Assembly (NCBI RefSeq): GCF_000277645.1
Contig: NZ_AKGG01000004.1
Location: 1 to 64,000, forward strand
DNA length: 64,000 nt
Origin: Weissella koreensis KCTC 3621
Lineage (GTDB): Bacteria; Bacillota; Bacilli; Lactobacillales; Lactobacillaceae
Direction: 5' to 3'
Position numbers and translations under genes: made by a program. The notes beneath the pieces are model-generated. The model was not told the DNA's origin, made no database searches, and saw nothing but the letters and a program-made list of their open reading frames with translations. Positions 51,718 to 63,958 of this stretch are shown piece after piece. Positions within the stretch are counted from its first letter, which is position 1; each line of letters opens with the position of its first letter.

Positions 51718-54700
51718 TTGGCAGAACATCATTTAGTTAAGTATGGTAAGCACCGAGTACGTCGTTCGTACGCACGGATTAAAGAAGTCTTGGACTTGCC
51801 AAATTTGATTGCAATTCAAAAAGATTCCTATGACTGGTTTATGGATGAAGGATTGAGTGAGATATTTAACGATATTTTGCCAATTGAAGACTATCAAGGT
51901 AAGTTAACCCTTGAATTCGTTGACTACAGATTAAAGGATGAAAAATATAGTGTTGAAGAAGCTCGTATGCACGATGCTAATTATTCAGCACCCTTAGAAG
52001 TTACGCTTCGTTTAACAAATCATGAAACGGGAGAAATTCAAGAAGATGTTGTCTTCTTTGGTGATTTCCCAAAGATGACGCCAAGTGGAACCTTCATTAT
52101 TAATGGAGCAGAGCGAGTAATCGTTTCACAACTTGTGCGTTCACCGGGTGTTTATTACAACGTTGAAAATGATAAAAACGGACGTCCTCGTTATGGAACT
52201 ACTTATATTCCATCACGTGGTGCTTGGTTGGAATATGAAACCGATGCCAAGGGACTTAGCTATGTTCGAATTGACCGAACACGTAAGTTGCCAGTTACTG
52301 AATTAGTACGAGCATTGGGTTATGGATCAGACCATGAAGTTTTGCAAATCTTAGGAGATCAATATGATTCAATCAATTTGACTCTTGAAAAAGATGTGCA
52401 CAAAGTTATGGAAGATTCACGAGTTGAAGAAGCTTTGAAGGACATCTTTGAAAAGTTGCGTCCAGGAGAGCCAACGACGGTTGATGCGTCACGAAATCTT
52501 TTGGTTGCTCGTTTCTTTGATCCAAAGCGTTATGATTTGGCTCCAGTTGGTCGTTATAAAATCAACAAAAAGTTGGCTATGGAGAACCGTTTGCTCGGTT
52601 TGACTTTGGCAGAAACTTTGGCAGATCCTGAAACTGGTGAAGTAATTGCGCCAAAGGGAACGGTTGTTGATAAGAAGGTCTTAGGACAATTGAAGCCTTA
52701 TCTTCAAAATCCTGATTTCAAGACTACAACTTATACACCATCTGATGATGCTGTTGTAAACACACCAATGACTTTGCAAACAATTTTGGTAATGGATCCA
52801 AATGATCCTGAAAAGAACTTGCCAATTATTGGAAATGGTCAAATTGATCCAAAGGTTCGAACTATACAACCAGCTGATATCATCGCTGGAATGAATTATT
52901 TCTTAAACCTTTCATATGGAATTGGAAACGTTGACGATATTGATCACTTGGGAAATCGTCGTATTCGTCGAGTTGGAGAATTGCTCCAAAACACTTTCCG
53001 AATCGGTTTGACCCGTATGGAACGTGTTGTTCGTGAACGAATGACTACTTTGGATCCTGAAACAGTGAAGCCACAACAATTGATTAATATTCGTCCAGTG
53101 GTTGCTTCAGTTAAGGAATTCTTCGGTTCATCACAACTTTCACAGTTCATGGACCAAACAAATCCTTTGGGTGAATTGACCAACAAGCGTCGTCTATCAG
53201 CCCTTGGACCTGGTGGTTTGACTCGTGATCGTGCTGGATATGAAGTTCGAGACGTGCATTATACGCACTATGGTCGAATGGATCCAATCGAAACGCCTGA
53301 AGGACCTAACATTGGGTTGATCAATTCTTTGGCAACCTATGGAAAAGTTAATAAATATGGATTTATTGAAACTCCATACCGTCGTGTTTCATGGTCTGAT
53401 CACAAAGTTACAGACCGTATTGACTTCTTGACGGCCGATGAAGAAGATAATTTCACCGTAGCACAAGGAAACTCAGTTTTGAATGAAGATGGTTCATTCG
53501 CTACTGACACTGTTTTGGCTCGTCGTGGGGATGAAAACTTGGAAGTTTCAATTGACCAAGTCGATTACATGGACGTTTCACCTAAACAAATTGTAGCCGT
53601 AGCCACTGCTGCGATCCCATTCTTGGAAAACGATGACTCAAATCGTGCCTTGATGGGAGCCAACATGCAACGTCAAGCTGTGCCTTTGATCAAGCCCCAT
53701 GCTCCATTAATTGGAACTGGAATTGAATATAAGGCCGCCCATGACGCGGGTGTTGCAATGATCGCAAGTAACGCCGGAACAGTTGAATATGTTGATGGTC
53801 GCGAAATTCGGATTCGTCGTGAAGATGGTTCACTAGATAACTATAAGTTGATGAAGTTCCGTCGTTCAAACGCCGGAAAGAATTATAACCAACGTCCAAT
53901 CGTTAGTGTTGGAGATCATGTTGATGTTGATGAAGTTATTGCTGACGGTCCTTCAATGGAACAAGGTGAACTAGCTTTGGGACAAAATCCATTGATCGCC
54001 TTTATGACTTGGCAAGGATATAACTTTGAGGATGCCATCATTATTAACGAACGTTTGATTCGTGATGATGTCTATACTTCAATTCACATTGAGGAATATG
54101 AATCAGAGGCTCGTGATACAAAACTTGGCCCTGAAGAATTCACACGTGAAATTCCAAATACTGGTGAAGACCAATTGAAGAATTTGGATGAAGATGGAAC
54201 TATCCGTATTGGAGCTGAAGTAGAAGATGGTGACATCTTGGTTGGAAAAGTTACACCAAAGGGTGTAACAGAACTTTCAGCTGAAGAACGTTTGTTGCAT
54301 GCCATCTTCGGTGAGAAGGCTCGAGAAGTACGTGATACTTCATTGAAGGTTCCACACGGTGGGGGCGGAGTTGTTCAAGACGTCCGAGTCTTCACACGTG
54401 AAAACGGAGATGAATTGGCCCCTGGTGTTAACCGGATGGTTCGTGTTTATATCGCTCAACGTCGTAAGATTCAAGTTGGTGATAAGATGGCCGGTCGTCA
54501 CGGAAACAAGGGAACAGTTTCAGTAATTGTTCCTTCAGAAGACATGCCATACATGCCAGATGGAACACCAATTGACATTATGTTGTCACCAATGGGTGTG
54601 CCTTCACGTATGAACATTGGACAAGTTTTGGAACTTCACTTAGGTATGGCTGCTCGTGAATTGGGTATCCATATTGCTTCACCTGTCTTTGACGGGGCGC

Positions 54701-55296
54701 GTGACTCAGATATTTGGGAAGCCGTAAAGGAAGCCGGATTACCAGCTGATGGAAAGTCAGTTTTGTATGATGGTCGTACTGGAGAAGCCTTTGATAAGCG
54801 TGTTTCTGTTGGAATCATGCATTATATGAAGTTAGCGCACATGTCAGAAGATAAGATCCACGCACGTTCAATCGGCCCTTACTCATTGGTTACACAACAA
54901 CCTTTGGGTGGTAAGGCTCAATTTGGAGGACAGCGTTTCGGAGAAATGGAAGTTTGGGCCCTTGAAGCTTATGGGGCAGCACATACTTTGCAAGAAATTT
55001 TGACTTATAAGTCCGACGACGTTATTGGTCGTGTTAAGACTTATGAAGCTATTGTTAAGGGTGAACAAATTCCTAAGCCTGGAGTGCCAGAATCATTCCG
55101 TGTGTTGGTGAAAGAATTACAATCACTTGGTTTGGATATGAAGGTTCTTGATATAAATCATCAAGAAATCGAGTTGCGGGATATGGATGAGGATGACACA
55201 GTCGTCAACATTGAAGTTGCAACAGCACAAGCTCAACGTTTAGCAAAGGAATTTGCAGATGAGGGCGACAAAAAAGACGTCCCAGCAGCAGATTAA
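51718..55296 (+). CDS. rpoB: RNA polymerase beta subunit
   Basis: Catalytic core subunit, 1192 aa. Conserved regions are visible: [26 protein letters not shown] at the start, [27 protein letters not shown] (the rifampicin region), [20 protein letters not shown] and [12 protein letters not shown] near the 3' part. I chose TTG at 51718, 6-7 bases after GAGGTGG; the in-frame GTG at 51709 sits inside that site. The rifampicin-region residues look wild type by eye. Confidence 0.98.
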   Translation: MAEHHLVKYGKHRVRRSYARIKEVLDLPNLIAIQKDSYDWFMDEGLSEIFNDILPIEDYQGKLTLEFVDYRLKDEKYSVEEARMHDANYSAPLEVTLRLTNHETGEIQEDVVFFGDFPKMTPSGTFIINGAERVIVSQLVRSPGVYYNVENDKNGRPRYGTTYIPSRGAWLEYETDAKGLSYVRIDRTRKLPVTELVRALGYGSDHEVLQILGDQYDSINLTLEKDVHKVMEDSRVEEALKDIFEKLRPGEPTTVDASRNLLVARFFDPKRYDLAPVGRYKINKKLAMENRLLGLTLAETLADPETGEVIAPKGTVVDKKVLGQLKPYLQNPDFKTTTYTPSDDAVVNTPMTLQTILVMDPNDPEKNLPIIGNGQIDPKVRTIQPADIIAGMNYFLNLSYGIGNVDDIDHLGNRRIRRVGELLQNTFRIGLTRMERVVRERMTTLDPETVKPQQLINIRPVVASVKEFFGSSQLSQFMDQTNPLGELTNKRRLSALGPGGLTRDRAGYEVRDVHYTHYGRMDPIETPEGPNIGLINSLATYGKVNKYGFIETPYRRVSWSDHKVTDRIDFLTADEEDNFTVAQGNSVLNEDGSFATDTVLARRGDENLEVSIDQVDYMDVSPKQIVAVATAAIPFLENDDSNRALMGANMQRQAVPLIKPHAPLIGTGIEYKAAHDAGVAMIASNAGTVEYVDGREIRIRREDGSLDNYKLMKFRRSNAGKNYNQRPIVSVGDHVDVDEVIADGPSMEQGELALGQNPLIAFMTWQGYNFEDAIIINERLIRDDVYTSIHIEEYESEARDTKLGPEEFTREIPNTGEDQLKNLDEDGTIRIGAEVEDGDILVGKVTPKGVTELSAEERLLHAIFGEKAREVRDTSLKVPHGGGGVVQDVRVFTRENGDELAPGVNRMVRVYIAQRRKIQVGDKMAGRHGNKGTVSVIVPSEDMPYMPDGTPIDIMLSPMGVPSRMNIGQVLELHLGMAARELGIHIASPVFDGARDSDIWEAVKEAGLPADGKSVLYDGRTGEAFDKRVSVGIMHYMKLAHMSEDKIHARSIGPYSLVTQQPLGGKAQFGGQRFGEMEVWALEAYGAAHTLQEILTYKSDDVIGRVKTYEAIVKGEQIPKPGVPESFRVLVKELQSLGLDMKVLDINHQEIELRDMDEDDTVVNIEVATAQAQRLAKEFADEGDKKDVPAAD

Positions 55297-55358
55297 TTTA
55301 ATAAATAATGAGTTAAACCTCATATGAATATAAGGAATGATTGAAAGGGGTCAAAACA

Positions 55359-58300
55359 TTGATTGATGTCAATAAATTTGAAAGCATGCAAATCGGTTTG
55401 GCAAGTCCAGATAAGATTCGTAGCTGGTCTTATGGTGAGGTAAAAAAGCCTGAGACGATCAATTATCGAACACTTAAGCCTGAAAAAGATGGGTTGTTTG
55501 ATGAGAGAATTTTCGGACCAACTAAGGATTATGAATGTGCTTGTGGTAAATACAAGCGAATTCGTTATAAGGGAATTGTCTGTGATCGATGTGGTGTGGA
55601 AGTTACCTCATCAAAGGTTCGTCGCGAACGGATGGGTCACATTGAATTAGCCGCACCAGTTTCACATATCTGGTACTTCAAGGGTATTCCTTCACGTATG
55701 GGATTAGTTCTTGATATGTCACCCCGTCAATTGGAAGAAGTAATTTATTTTGCTTCTTACGTTGTAACAGATGGTGGAGATACACCATTAGTTGCTAAGC
55801 AATTGTTGTCAGAACGTGAATATCGTGACAATAAAGCTAGTTATGGAAACCGTTTCGAAGCCCAAATGGGAGCCGAAGCAATTCGTACATTGTTACAAAA
55901 TGCTGATATGGAAGGCGAAGTTGAGCAGTTGAAGGCGGACTTGCGTGAAGCCACTGGTCAAAAGCGTATTCGTGCAGTTCGACGTTTGGATATCATTGAA
56001 GCCTTTGTAAAGTCAGGAAACAATCCTGATTGGATGGTTATGGATGTAATTCCAGTTATTCCACCTGATTTGCGTCCTATGGTTCAATTGGAAGGTGGCC
56101 GTTTTGCCACATCTGATTTGAATGATTTGTACCGACGGGTTATTAACCGAAATAATCGTTTGAAGCGTTTGTTAGAGTTGAACGCTCCTGGAATTATCGT
56201 ACAAAACGAAAAGCGTATGTTACAAGAAGCGGTTGATGCCTTGATCGATAACGGTCGTCGTGGTCGTCCCGTAACTGGACCAGGAAATCGTCCATTAAAG
56301 TCTTTGTCACATATGCTTAAGGGTAAGCAAGGACGTTTCCGTCAAAACTTGTTGGGAAAGCGTGTTGATTATTCTGGACGTTCAGTTATCGACGTTGGGC
56401 CTTTCTTGAAGATGAACCAAATGGGATTGCCAGTTCAAATGGCAATGGAACTTTTCCGTCCATTCATCATGAAAGAATTAGTTTCACGTGAATTAGCTGG
56501 CAATATCCGAGCTGCTAAGCGTAAGATTGATCGCAAGGATGAAGACGTTATGGACGTTTTGGAGGACGTGATCAAAGAACATCCTGTTCTTTTGAACCGT
56601 GCCCCAACGTTGCACCGTTTGGGAATTCAAGCGTTCGAACCAGTTTTGGTTTCTGGTAAGGCAATGCGTTTGCATCCTTTGGTTACCGAAGCTTATAACG
56701 CCGATTTCGACGGGGACCAGATGGCCATTCACTTGCCATTGTCTGATGAAGCTCAAGCTGAAGCTCGTTTGTTGATGCTTGCTGCTGGCCACATCTTGGC
56801 ACCTAAGGATGGAAAGCCAATCGTTGCCCCATCACAGGACATGGTTATCGGAAACTACTACTTAACGACTGAAGAAGCTGGTCGTGAGGGTGAAGGAATG
56901 ATCTTTAGTGATCTTAACGAAGCCCAGACTGCTTTGCAAAACAAGTATGTTCACTTGCATACACGAGTGGGAGTTAAAACGTCTTCATTTGATGCTGCTA
57001 AGCCATTTACGGATGAACAACGTAGCAAGATTATGGTTACCACTGTTGGTAAGTTAATCTTTAATGATATCTTGCCAGTTGATTTTCCATATTTGAATGA
57101 ACCGACTGAAGATAACTTGAAGAAAATTGATGATAAGTTCTTCTTGGAACCAGGACAAGATATTCATGAATATATGAATAATACTCCTATCTATGGTGCC
57201 TTTAAGAAGGGTTACTTGTCAGATATTATTGCGGAAGTTTACAAGATCTATAAGGTTACAGAAACTTCACTACTATTGGACCGAATGAAGGACTTAGGTT
57301 ATGCTGAGTCAACTAAGTCTGGTTTGACAGTTGGGGTTGCCGACGTTACCGATTTGAAGGAAAAGCCTGAAATTATTGAAGCAGCCCATGCTAAGGTTGC
57401 AACAGTTTCAAAGCAATTCCGTCGTGGTTTGATCACCGATGATGAGCGTTATACGCGTGTTATTGATATTTGGAACAAGGCTAAAGATGATATCACTGAA
57501 AAGCTGATTGAACACTTCGAACCAGATAATAACATCTTTATGATGTCAGATTCTGGAGCTCGTGGTAACATTTCTAACTTTACTCAATTGGCTGGAATGC
57601 GTGGATTGATGGCTGCTCCTAATGGAAAAATCATGGAATTGCCAATCATTGCCAACTTCCGTGAAGGTCTATCCGTTTTGGAAATGTTCTTCTCAACCCA
57701 CGGAGCTCGTAAGGGAATGACCGATACGGCTTTGAAGACGGCCGATTCTGGATATTTGACTCGTCGTTTGGTCGACGTGGCCCAAGACGTTATTATTCGT
57801 GAATTGGATTGTGATACTGATCGTGGACTTGACGTTTCAGCCATTATGAATGGAAATGAAACTATCGAACCATTGTATGATCGAGTACTTGGTCGTTATG
57901 CTCAAAAGACAGTTGTAAACCCTGAAACTGGGGATGTAATTGTTGCACATAACGGTTTGATCGATGAAAATATCGCCAAGGCAATTGATGCTGCAGGTGT
58001 TAAGACGGTTAATATTCGTTCAGCCTTTACTTGTAATACTGAACACGGTGTCTGTGTTCACTGTTATGGACGTAACATGGCTACTGGTGATGTGGTTGAA
58101 ATTGGTGAAGCCGTTGGTACGGTTGCTGCCCAATCAATCGGAGAACCTGGTACTCAATTGACAATGCGTACTTTCCACACAGGTGGAGTTGCCGGTGATG
58201 ATATCACTCAGGGACTTCCTCGTGTGCAAGAAATCTTTGAAGCTCGTAACCCTAAGGGACAAGCTCAAATTTCTGAAGTATCAGGAATTATCGAATCAAT

Positions 58301-59006
58301 TGAAGAAAATCCAGCTGATCGGACTAAGGAAGTTACTATTAAGGGCGAGACTGATACTCGTACTTATACTCTTCCAATGTCTGCACGTATGAAGTTTGCT
58401 GAAGGTGATCACATTCACCGTGGAAACACAATTAGTGAAGGATCAGCTGATCCAAAGGAAATTATCAAAGTTCGTGATACGATGGCAACGGAAAACTATA
58501 TTGTTGAACAAATTCAACAAGTTTACCGGATGCAGGGAGTTGAAATTGGTGATAAGCACATCGAAGTTATGGCACGTCAAATGTTGCGTAAGGTTCGTGT
58601 GATGGATCCAGGAGCAACTGAATTGTTGCCAGGAACTTTGCTTGATATCGCTCAATTCCGTGAGGCTAATGAGCCTGTTTTGAAGTCTGGTAAGTTACCA
58701 GCAACAGCTCGTCCAGTTTTGTTAGGAATTACGAAGGCCTCATTGGAGACCAATTCATTCCTTTCAGCGGCTTCCTTCCAAGAAACAACACGTGTCTTAA
58801 CTGATGCTGCTATTCGTGGAAAGAATGATCCTTTGATCGGATTGAAAGAGAACGTTATTATTGGTAAGCTAATCCCAGCGGGAACTGGAATGCCAGAATA
58901 TCGTTCAGTAAAACCAAAGCTTGATGCTGATCCAGTTGTTTCAACAACTGAAGAAGGGGCAAGTATTCCTTCAATTTCAGATATTGAAAATTCAATGAAT
59001 TTGTAA
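55359..59006 (+). CDS. rpoC: RNA polymerase beta' subunit
   Basis: Largest core subunit, 1215 aa. The N-terminal zinc ribbon is [22 protein letters not shown]. The catalytic [16 protein letters not shown] motif carries the three metal-binding Asp. The second zinc site (CDTDRG and [13 protein letters not shown]) and the trigger-loop region follow. I chose TTG at 55359 with AAAGGGG 8 bases before; this yields the family-typical [23 protein letters not shown]. It is 62 bases after rpoB and co-transcribed, ending at the terminator at 59029. Confidence 0.98.
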   Translation: MIDVNKFESMQIGLASPDKIRSWSYGEVKKPETINYRTLKPEKDGLFDERIFGPTKDYECACGKYKRIRYKGIVCDRCGVEVTSSKVRRERMGHIELAAPVSHIWYFKGIPSRMGLVLDMSPRQLEEVIYFASYVVTDGGDTPLVAKQLLSEREYRDNKASYGNRFEAQMGAEAIRTLLQNADMEGEVEQLKADLREATGQKRIRAVRRLDIIEAFVKSGNNPDWMVMDVIPVIPPDLRPMVQLEGGRFATSDLNDLYRRVINRNNRLKRLLELNAPGIIVQNEKRMLQEAVDALIDNGRRGRPVTGPGNRPLKSLSHMLKGKQGRFRQNLLGKRVDYSGRSVIDVGPFLKMNQMGLPVQMAMELFRPFIMKELVSRELAGNIRAAKRKIDRKDEDVMDVLEDVIKEHPVLLNRAPTLHRLGIQAFEPVLVSGKAMRLHPLVTEAYNADFDGDQMAIHLPLSDEAQAEARLLMLAAGHILAPKDGKPIVAPSQDMVIGNYYLTTEEAGREGEGMIFSDLNEAQTALQNKYVHLHTRVGVKTSSFDAAKPFTDEQRSKIMVTTVGKLIFNDILPVDFPYLNEPTEDNLKKIDDKFFLEPGQDIHEYMNNTPIYGAFKKGYLSDIIAEVYKIYKVTETSLLLDRMKDLGYAESTKSGLTVGVADVTDLKEKPEIIEAAHAKVATVSKQFRRGLITDDERYTRVIDIWNKAKDDITEKLIEHFEPDNNIFMMSDSGARGNISNFTQLAGMRGLMAAPNGKIMELPIIANFREGLSVLEMFFSTHGARKGMTDTALKTADSGYLTRRLVDVAQDVIIRELDCDTDRGLDVSAIMNGNETIEPLYDRVLGRYAQKTVVNPETGDVIVAHNGLIDENIAKAIDAAGVKTVNIRSAFTCNTEHGVCVHCYGRNMATGDVVEIGEAVGTVAAQSIGEPGTQLTMRTFHTGGVAGDDITQGLPRVQEIFEARNPKGQAQISEVSGIIESIEENPADRTKEVTIKGETDTRTYTLPMSARMKFAEGDHIHRGNTISEGSADPKEIIKVRDTMATENYIVEQIQQVYRMQGVEIGDKHIEVMARQMLRKVRVMDPGATELLPGTLLDIAQFREANEPVLKSGKLPATARPVLLGITKASLETNSFLSAASFQETTRVLTDAAIRGKNDPLIGLKENVIIGKLIPAGTGMPEYRSVKPKLDADPVVSTTEEGASIPSISDIENSMNL

Positions 59007-59028
59007 GAATTAAATTTGGTTAATAAAA

Positions 59029-59059
59029 AAGCCGAGACATTTTGTCTCGGCTTTTTTTG
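59029..59059. terminator. Terminator of rpoBC and tpx
   Basis: AAGCCGAGACA pairs with TGTCTCGGCTT, with A and T runs on the two sides, so it suits the converging tpx gene too. Confidence 0.85.
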
Positions 59060-59090
59060 TTTAAATAATTTTAATTCACATTGTATTTTT

Positions 59091-59576
59091 TTAGATATTT
59101 TTAAGTGCCTCAGTATAATTCGGTTCTTGTCCTTGATCATGTAAGATCTCTGAGTATTTAACCGTTCCATTGGGGTTAATAATCCAGACTGAACGTAAAT
59201 CTAATTTTAATTCTGGAACATATAGCCCCATCGCGTCGCCAAAATCATGGGCAACATCAGATAGCATTTTCATATTTTCAACATTTTCGGCGGCACACCA
59301 ATTTGACTGCTCTTCCACAGTATTAGTTGAAATAGTTACGAAGTTAACATTAGGATGTTGATCAACAGTTTCATTGAAATGCTTAGTTTGTAAGCTGCAG
59401 ACGGAAGTATTGATATTAGGAACAACGCTAATTAATAAAGGTTTATCAATTAATAAATCTTGGGCTGAGATAGTTTGATTTTTGGCATCTACGACACTAA
59501 AAGTTGGAAGCTTCATACCCAGTTTAGGTTGATTTCCAGGGACTGTTACGGGTTCACCGTTAAAACTAAAAGTCAT
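59091..59576 (-). CDS. tpx: Thiol peroxidase
   Basis: Reduces hydrogen peroxide and organic peroxides with thioredoxin as reductant, an important defence in a catalase-negative lactic acid bacterium. The 161-aa protein has peroxidatic C60 in PNINTSVCSLQT and resolving C94 in SNWCAAENV, as in atypical 2-Cys peroxiredoxins. The start follows TGGAGGA. It is monocistronic on minus. Confidence 0.96.
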   Translation of the reverse strand: MTFSFNGEPVTVPGNQPKLGMKLPTFSVVDAKNQTISAQDLLIDKPLLISVVPNINTSVCSLQTKHFNETVDQHPNVNFVTISTNTVEEQSNWCAAENVENMKMLSDVAHDFGDAMGLYVPELKLDLRSVWIINPNGTVKYSEILHDQGQEPNYTEALKNI

Positions 59577-59866
59577 AAAATTTATCCTCCATTGATCCTG
59601 TGTTAAAAAGTAACGGAATGTATATGTCCATCATACGTTAAAATAATAAATTCAACAAATATCTAATGGGTCATAGTATAATCGATAAAAATATATTTTG
59701 ATATAAATAAAATGTATTTTTGAACTTTTTAAAGATGAAATTGATTAATATTTAGGCATAATAAAGTAAAAATTAAAGTTGCTAAAGGTCTAATTAATGT
59801 CAAAAAATTATAATGGTACATATTATTAATTTAATAAAAAAGCGAAATAAAGAAAGAGGATTTCAA

Positions 59867-60304
59867 ATGATAATTAAAAGTGGGATCGGTGCGAGTCAAG
59901 TTAATATGGACGCACTCTTAATTCGCGATATAGTTTTTATTGGTGAACAAGGAATTGATCCAGAGTTAGAACACGATCAAACTGACTATGAGCGAATTCA
60001 TTATGTGGGTTATTTGGATCAACAGCCTGTCGTTACTGGTCGGGTTAATGCCACTGATCAAACTTGGCATTTGGAACGGGTTGCTACTTTAAAGGACTAT
60101 CGAGGGCAAGGAATGGCTAAAAATTTATTAGAATTTATTCTTAAAGAAGCCATGAATCAAAAGATCAAACTGGTTGAATTAGATGCACAAATGCCTGCGA
60201 AACCATTTTATGCTAAATTAGGTTTTGAAGCATTTGGTGTGCCATTTTATGAAGCTGGATTAGAACATATCAAAATGCAAAAGAAATTAAAAATATCGTT
60301 ATAA
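59867..60304 (+). CDS. GNAT-family N-acetyltransferase
   Basis: A 145-aa acetyl-CoA-dependent acyltransferase. Motif A is visible as HLERVATLKDYRGQGMAKNLLEFIL, then VELDAQMPAKPFYAKLGFEAFG near the C terminus. It resembles the ElaA/YjcF-like branch (VFIGEQGIDPELEHDQTDYE at the start). The substrate is unknown. I chose ATG at 59867 after AAGAGGA; the upstream in-frame start at 59813 lacks a site. It has a terminator at 60314. Confidence 0.88.
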   Translation: MIIKSGIGASQVNMDALLIRDIVFIGEQGIDPELEHDQTDYERIHYVGYLDQQPVVTGRVNATDQTWHLERVATLKDYRGQGMAKNLLEFILKEAMNQKIKLVELDAQMPAKPFYAKLGFEAFGVPFYEAGLEHIKMQKKLKISL

Positions 60305-60313
60305 ACGTTCAAG

Positions 60314-60343
60314 AACCAGGACAATTTTGTTCTGGTTTTTTAA
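60314..60343 (+). terminator. Terminator of the GNAT gene
   Basis: AACCAGGACA pairs with TGTTCTGGTT (one G-U), then TTTT. Confidence 0.75.
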
Positions 60344-60378
60344 TATCTATTATTTTTAATATAAAAAAACACAATTGG

Positions 60379-60407
60379 TTGTAAAACCTATTAAGGCATG
60401 CTAAAAT
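60379..60407 (+). promoter_or_regulatory. Promoter of deoC
   Basis: TTGTAA (60379-60384), 17 bases, TAAAAT (60402-60407) with a TGC extended -10. Confidence 0.7.
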
Positions 60408-60412
60408 ATCAA

Positions 60413-60427
60413 ATGTAAGCGTTTACA
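60413..60427. promoter_or_regulatory. cre site (CcpA) at the deoC promoter
   Basis: ATGTAAGCGTTTACA meets the cre consensus WTGNAANCGNWNNCW and is also a near-perfect palindrome. It lies over the likely transcription start, so CcpA would repress. Confidence 0.75.
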
Positions 60428-60444
60428 ATTAACAAAAAATAAAC

Positions 60445-60542
60445 GTCTGCGGGTTGGTAGTGAAGTGGCGAGGAGACTACCAGTGCTAGGGATTTGGGCA
60501 TTCCTAAAAATAAAAATATTTTTTTGAAAGGTCGATATTATC
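60445..60542 (+). promoter_or_regulatory. Structured leader of deoC, class unknown
   Basis: About 100 bases are G-rich against an AT-rich background. TTGGTAGT (60454-60461) pairs with ACTACCAG (60476-60483), with one G-U. A second stem, TAGGGA with TTCCTA, follows, and then an A-rich stretch and AAAATATTTTTTT run to the ribosome-binding site. I do not recognise a riboswitch family, and no clear terminator is formed. Confidence 0.45.
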
Positions 60543-61229
60543 ATGATGTCACTAACAAAGCACGAATTAGCAAAATATATGGATCACACTCTTTTGAAAG
60601 CTGACGCGACAAAAAAAGAGATCCAAGCCATTGTTGATGAGGCAAAGGAGTACGATTTTGCCTCAATCTGCGTGAACCCATATTGGGTTGCCTACGGAGC
60701 AGAAAAATTGAAGGATACAACAGTTAACGTATGTACAGTAATTGGATTTTCTTTGGGAGCTAATACTACGGCCGTTAAGGTTGCCGAAACTATTGATGCC
60801 ATTGAAAATGGTGCTACTGAAGTTGATATGGTGATCAATATTGGTGAACTTAAAGGCGGAAATGATGCCATGGTTACAGATGAAATTGCCCAATTGGCTA
60901 AGGCAGCTCATGATCGTGGTGCTATCTTAAAGGTTATCATCGAGACTGCTTTATTGACAGAAAAAGAGATTATTCGGGCATCCGAAGCAACTGTTAAAGG
61001 TGGAGCTGACTTTGTAAAGACTTCAACTGGCTTCTCAACAGCTGGTGCGAAATTAAAAGATGTTAAATTAATGCGTGAGACAGTGGGACCTAACTTTGGT
61101 GTGAAGGCTTCTGGTGGAATTCACTCGCGCCAGGAGGCGGATGACATGATCTTAGCTGGTGCTACGCGCTTAGGTGTTTCTGCATCAGTAGCTATTATGA
61201 ATGATGAAATTTCAAAAAGTAACTATTAA
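60543..61229 (+). CDS. deoC: Deoxyribose-phosphate aldolase
   Basis: Splits 2-deoxyribose 5-phosphate into acetaldehyde and glyceraldehyde 3-phosphate. The 228-aa protein has the Schiff-base Lys K159 in [14 protein letters not shown]96 in EVDMVIN and K188 in FGVKASGGI. An adjacent ATG at 60546 is also possible. It has its own terminator at 61285, so it is only loosely linked to deoB-pdp-deoD. Controlled by cre. Confidence 0.97.
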   Translation: MMSLTKHELAKYMDHTLLKADATKKEIQAIVDEAKEYDFASICVNPYWVAYGAEKLKDTTVNVCTVIGFSLGANTTAVKVAETIDAIENGATEVDMVINIGELKGGNDAMVTDEIAQLAKAAHDRGAILKVIIETALLTEKEIIRASEATVKGGADFVKTSTGFSTAGAKLKDVKLMRETVGPNFGVKASGGIHSRQEADDMILAGATRLGVSASVAIMNDEISKSNY

Positions 61230-61284
61230 AATTTAATTCGAAAATTGTGATGATAAGTTGCGATTATAAACGAAGGTAGTTATG

Positions 61285-61318
61285 CACCTGGATACTAATC
61301 GTGTCGAGGTGTTTTTTT
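61285..61318 (+). terminator. Terminator between deoC and deoB
   Basis: CACCTGGA pairs with TCGAGGTG (one mismatch) around a loop, then seven T. Read-through or a second promoter must supply deoB. Confidence 0.7.
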
Positions 61319-61347
61319 GATCGTTATTTTAGAAATGGGGTAGAAAC

Positions 61348-62532
61348 ATGTATAAGCGTATCTTTGGAATTGTTTTAGATTCAATCGGAATTGGAAGTGC
61401 TGCTGATGCTGCTAAGTATGGAGATGATGGATCAGATACTTTGGGGCATATTGGTGAATATTTTAAAGGTGATTGGGCTTTACCCAACTTACAAAGAATT
61501 GGTTTGGGAAATATTAGAACCGAGAATCAGATTAAAGGGATTGAACCAATTGATTCCCCGGTAGGATATTATGGAAAAATGACGGAAATGTCAGCCGGTA
61601 AGGATTCATTAGATGGTCATTGGGAAATGATGGGTCTTCCGATGATGTACGAATTAAGTACTTATCCAAATGGTTTCCCTAAGGATTTATTGGATAAAAT
61701 TGGTGCGTTTGCTGGACGTAAAATTATTGCGAAAGGTCCGTATTCTGGAACTGAAGTTATCAAAGATTATGGGGAGGAAGCTGTAAAGGATGAGGCTTTG
61801 ATTATTTATACTTCAGCAGACCCTGTGATGCAGATTGCTGCCCATGAAGATGTAATATCGGTGGAAGAACTTTATAAGATTTGTGAATACGCACGCTCAT
61901 TGGTAAACAAAGCGCCAAATATTATTGGTCGAATTATTGCACGTCCGTTTATTGGACATAATGCTAATGACTTTAAGCGAACGTCCAATCGACATGATTT
62001 TGCATTGGCACCGACTGGGATGACCGATTTAGTGCGGCTCCAAGTTGCAGGACAAAAGGTAATTGGAATTGGAAAAATCAATGATATTTTCTCGGGTCAA
62101 GGAATTGATGAGGGATATCATAATGAGTCTAATCGTGATGGAATGGATCATGTGGATAAAGTTATTCAACAGGATTTCACAGGTTTCGCATTTACCAACT
62201 TAGTAGATTTTGATACTTTATATGGGCATCGTCGTGACCCTGAAGGTATGGGTAAAGAATTGATGCAGTTTGACCAACGTTTGGGACAAGTAATGTCAGC
62301 GCTGAAACCCGATGATCTTCTGTTAATTACTGCTGATCATGGAAATGATCCAGGTTTTAAAGGATCTGATCATACACGAGAACAAGTGCCAGTTTTGGCA
62401 TATTCACCAAGTATGGAATCTCACGGATCATTAGGTGTCAGATCAACTTTTGCTGATTTTGGAGCAACTATTTTAGACAACTTCAAGCTTGATAATCAGG
62501 TAGGAACTAGCTTTTTAAACGAATTAAAATAA
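61348..62532 (+). CDS. deoB: Phosphopentomutase
   Basis: Converts (deoxy)ribose 1-phosphate to the 5-phosphate. The 394-aa protein has [14 protein letters not shown] with the metal-binding Asp, [14 protein letters not shown] with the phosphorylated Thr/Ser position, [17 protein letters not shown] and [25 protein letters not shown], the di-manganese motifs. It takes the products of Pdp and DeoD and feeds DeoC. The start follows AATGGGGT. Confidence 0.97.
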   Translation: MYKRIFGIVLDSIGIGSAADAAKYGDDGSDTLGHIGEYFKGDWALPNLQRIGLGNIRTENQIKGIEPIDSPVGYYGKMTEMSAGKDSLDGHWEMMGLPMMYELSTYPNGFPKDLLDKIGAFAGRKIIAKGPYSGTEVIKDYGEEAVKDEALIIYTSADPVMQIAAHEDVISVEELYKICEYARSLVNKAPNIIGRIIARPFIGHNANDFKRTSNRHDFALAPTGMTDLVRLQVAGQKVIGIGKINDIFSGQGIDEGYHNESNRDGMDHVDKVIQQDFTGFAFTNLVDFDTLYGHRRDPEGMGKELMQFDQRLGQVMSALKPDDLLLITADHGNDPGFKGSDHTREQVPVLAYSPSMESHGSLGVRSTFADFGATILDNFKLDNQVGTSFLNELK

Positions 62533-62612
62533 ATTAAATTACGAATATAAGTTTAAGTTTATTTATTTTTGGGATTCAAAAAGCTTCATATAAACAGGTT
62601 GAGGTGATAGTG

Positions 62613-63911
62613 ATGACAATGTTAGAAACTTTGATGAAAAAGCGAAATAATGAAGAATTAACATCAAATGAAATCGAGACAATGATTCAAGATTTTACAG
62701 CCGGTAAGATTCCAGACTATCAAATATCAGCCTTTCTTATGGCTACTTATTTTACGGGAATGACTATTCCAGAATTGACTAATTTAACGATGGCAATGAT
62801 GCATTCAGGGGATGTTTTAGATTTGAGCACTATTGAAGGCATTAAAGTTGATAAGCATTCCACTGGAGGTGTGGGCGATAAGGTGAGTTTACCATTAGCA
62901 CCGATGTTGGCTGCATTGGGAATTAAAGTTCCCATGATTTCTGGTCGTGGATTGGGTCATACTGGTGGGACTTTGGACAAGTTGGAAGCTATTCCTGGTT
63001 ATCAGGTTGAAATTAGTGAAGATGAATTTAAAGCTCAAATTGATAAGGTAGGAACTGCAATTATTGGAGCAACGGGAAACATTGCACCAGCTGATAAGAA
63101 AATGTACGCCCTACGAGATGTGACCGCAACCGTTGACTCAATTCCTTTGATTGCTGCTTCAATTATGTCGAAGAAATTGGCTACCGGGAATAATGCTCTA
63201 GTTTTAGACGTTAAAACTGGATCTGGAGCATTTATGAAGGAACAGGATCAAGCAGAAGCTTTAGCCCAAATCATGGTTAAAATTGGCAAAGAAGCTGGAA
63301 TGCAGATGCAAGCAGTGATTTCCGATATGAACCAACCTTTGGGGAATAAAATTGGTAATACTCTGGAAATTGAGGAAACTTTGGATACATTAAAAGGGCA
63401 AGGACCTAAGGATTTGTTGGAAGTGACCCTCACCTTAGCCGCACCCATGGTAGTAATGGCTCAAAAAGCGGATGATGAAGTAACGGCTCGTGAAATGTTG
63501 ATGAGAACAATTGAAGATGGTTCAGCTCTAGTCAAGTTTGGTGAAATGATTACTGCGCAAGGTGGAGATAATCGAGTCCTAGGAAATTATAATTTGATGC
63601 CTCACGCTAAATTTGAAGTTGAATTGACTGCTCCAAGGAACGGATATCTTAGCCGTTTAGATGCTGATGCTGTTGGAATAGCTTCGATGCAACTTGGCGG
63701 TGGCCGAACTAAAAAAGATGATGTTTTAGATTATGGGGTTGGCATTACACTTCATAAGAAATTGGGTGATGCAGTTACTGAGGGTGAAAGCTTGATGACC
63801 ATTGCCACGGAAAAAGAAGATATAACTGAAATTATGGATTATTTACAGGAACATCTGGTTGTAGGTGATGCAGTTAAGGTTCCGACGTTAATTCATAAAA
63901 TTATTAAATAA
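62613..63911 (+). CDS. pdp: Pyrimidine-nucleoside phosphorylase
   Basis: Phosphorolyses uridine, deoxyuridine or thymidine to base and (deoxy)ribose 1-phosphate. The 432-aa protein has VDKHSTGGVGDKVSLPLAP near residue 80, ISGRGLGHTGGTLDKLEAIPG and DVKTGSGAFM, all family signatures, and a C-terminal PYNP domain (NGYLSRLDADAVGIASMQLGGGR). I chose ATG at 62613, after GAGGTGA; ATG at 62619 and GTG further upstream are alternatives. It shares the operon with deoB and deoD. Confidence 0.95.
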   Translation: MTMLETLMKKRNNEELTSNEIETMIQDFTAGKIPDYQISAFLMATYFTGMTIPELTNLTMAMMHSGDVLDLSTIEGIKVDKHSTGGVGDKVSLPLAPMLAALGIKVPMISGRGLGHTGGTLDKLEAIPGYQVEISEDEFKAQIDKVGTAIIGATGNIAPADKKMYALRDVTATVDSIPLIAASIMSKKLATGNNALVLDVKTGSGAFMKEQDQAEALAQIMVKIGKEAGMQMQAVISDMNQPLGNKIGNTLEIEETLDTLKGQGPKDLLEVTLTLAAPMVVMAQKADDEVTAREMLMRTIEDGSALVKFGEMITAQGGDNRVLGNYNLMPHAKFEVELTAPRNGYLSRLDADAVGIASMQLGGGRTKKDDVLDYGVGITLHKKLGDAVTEGESLMTIATEKEDITEIMDYLQEHLVVGDAVKVPTLIHKIIK

Positions 63912-63958
63912 AAAATAACTAAATTGATATCAAGTAAACCGAAAGTGAGAAACTAATT

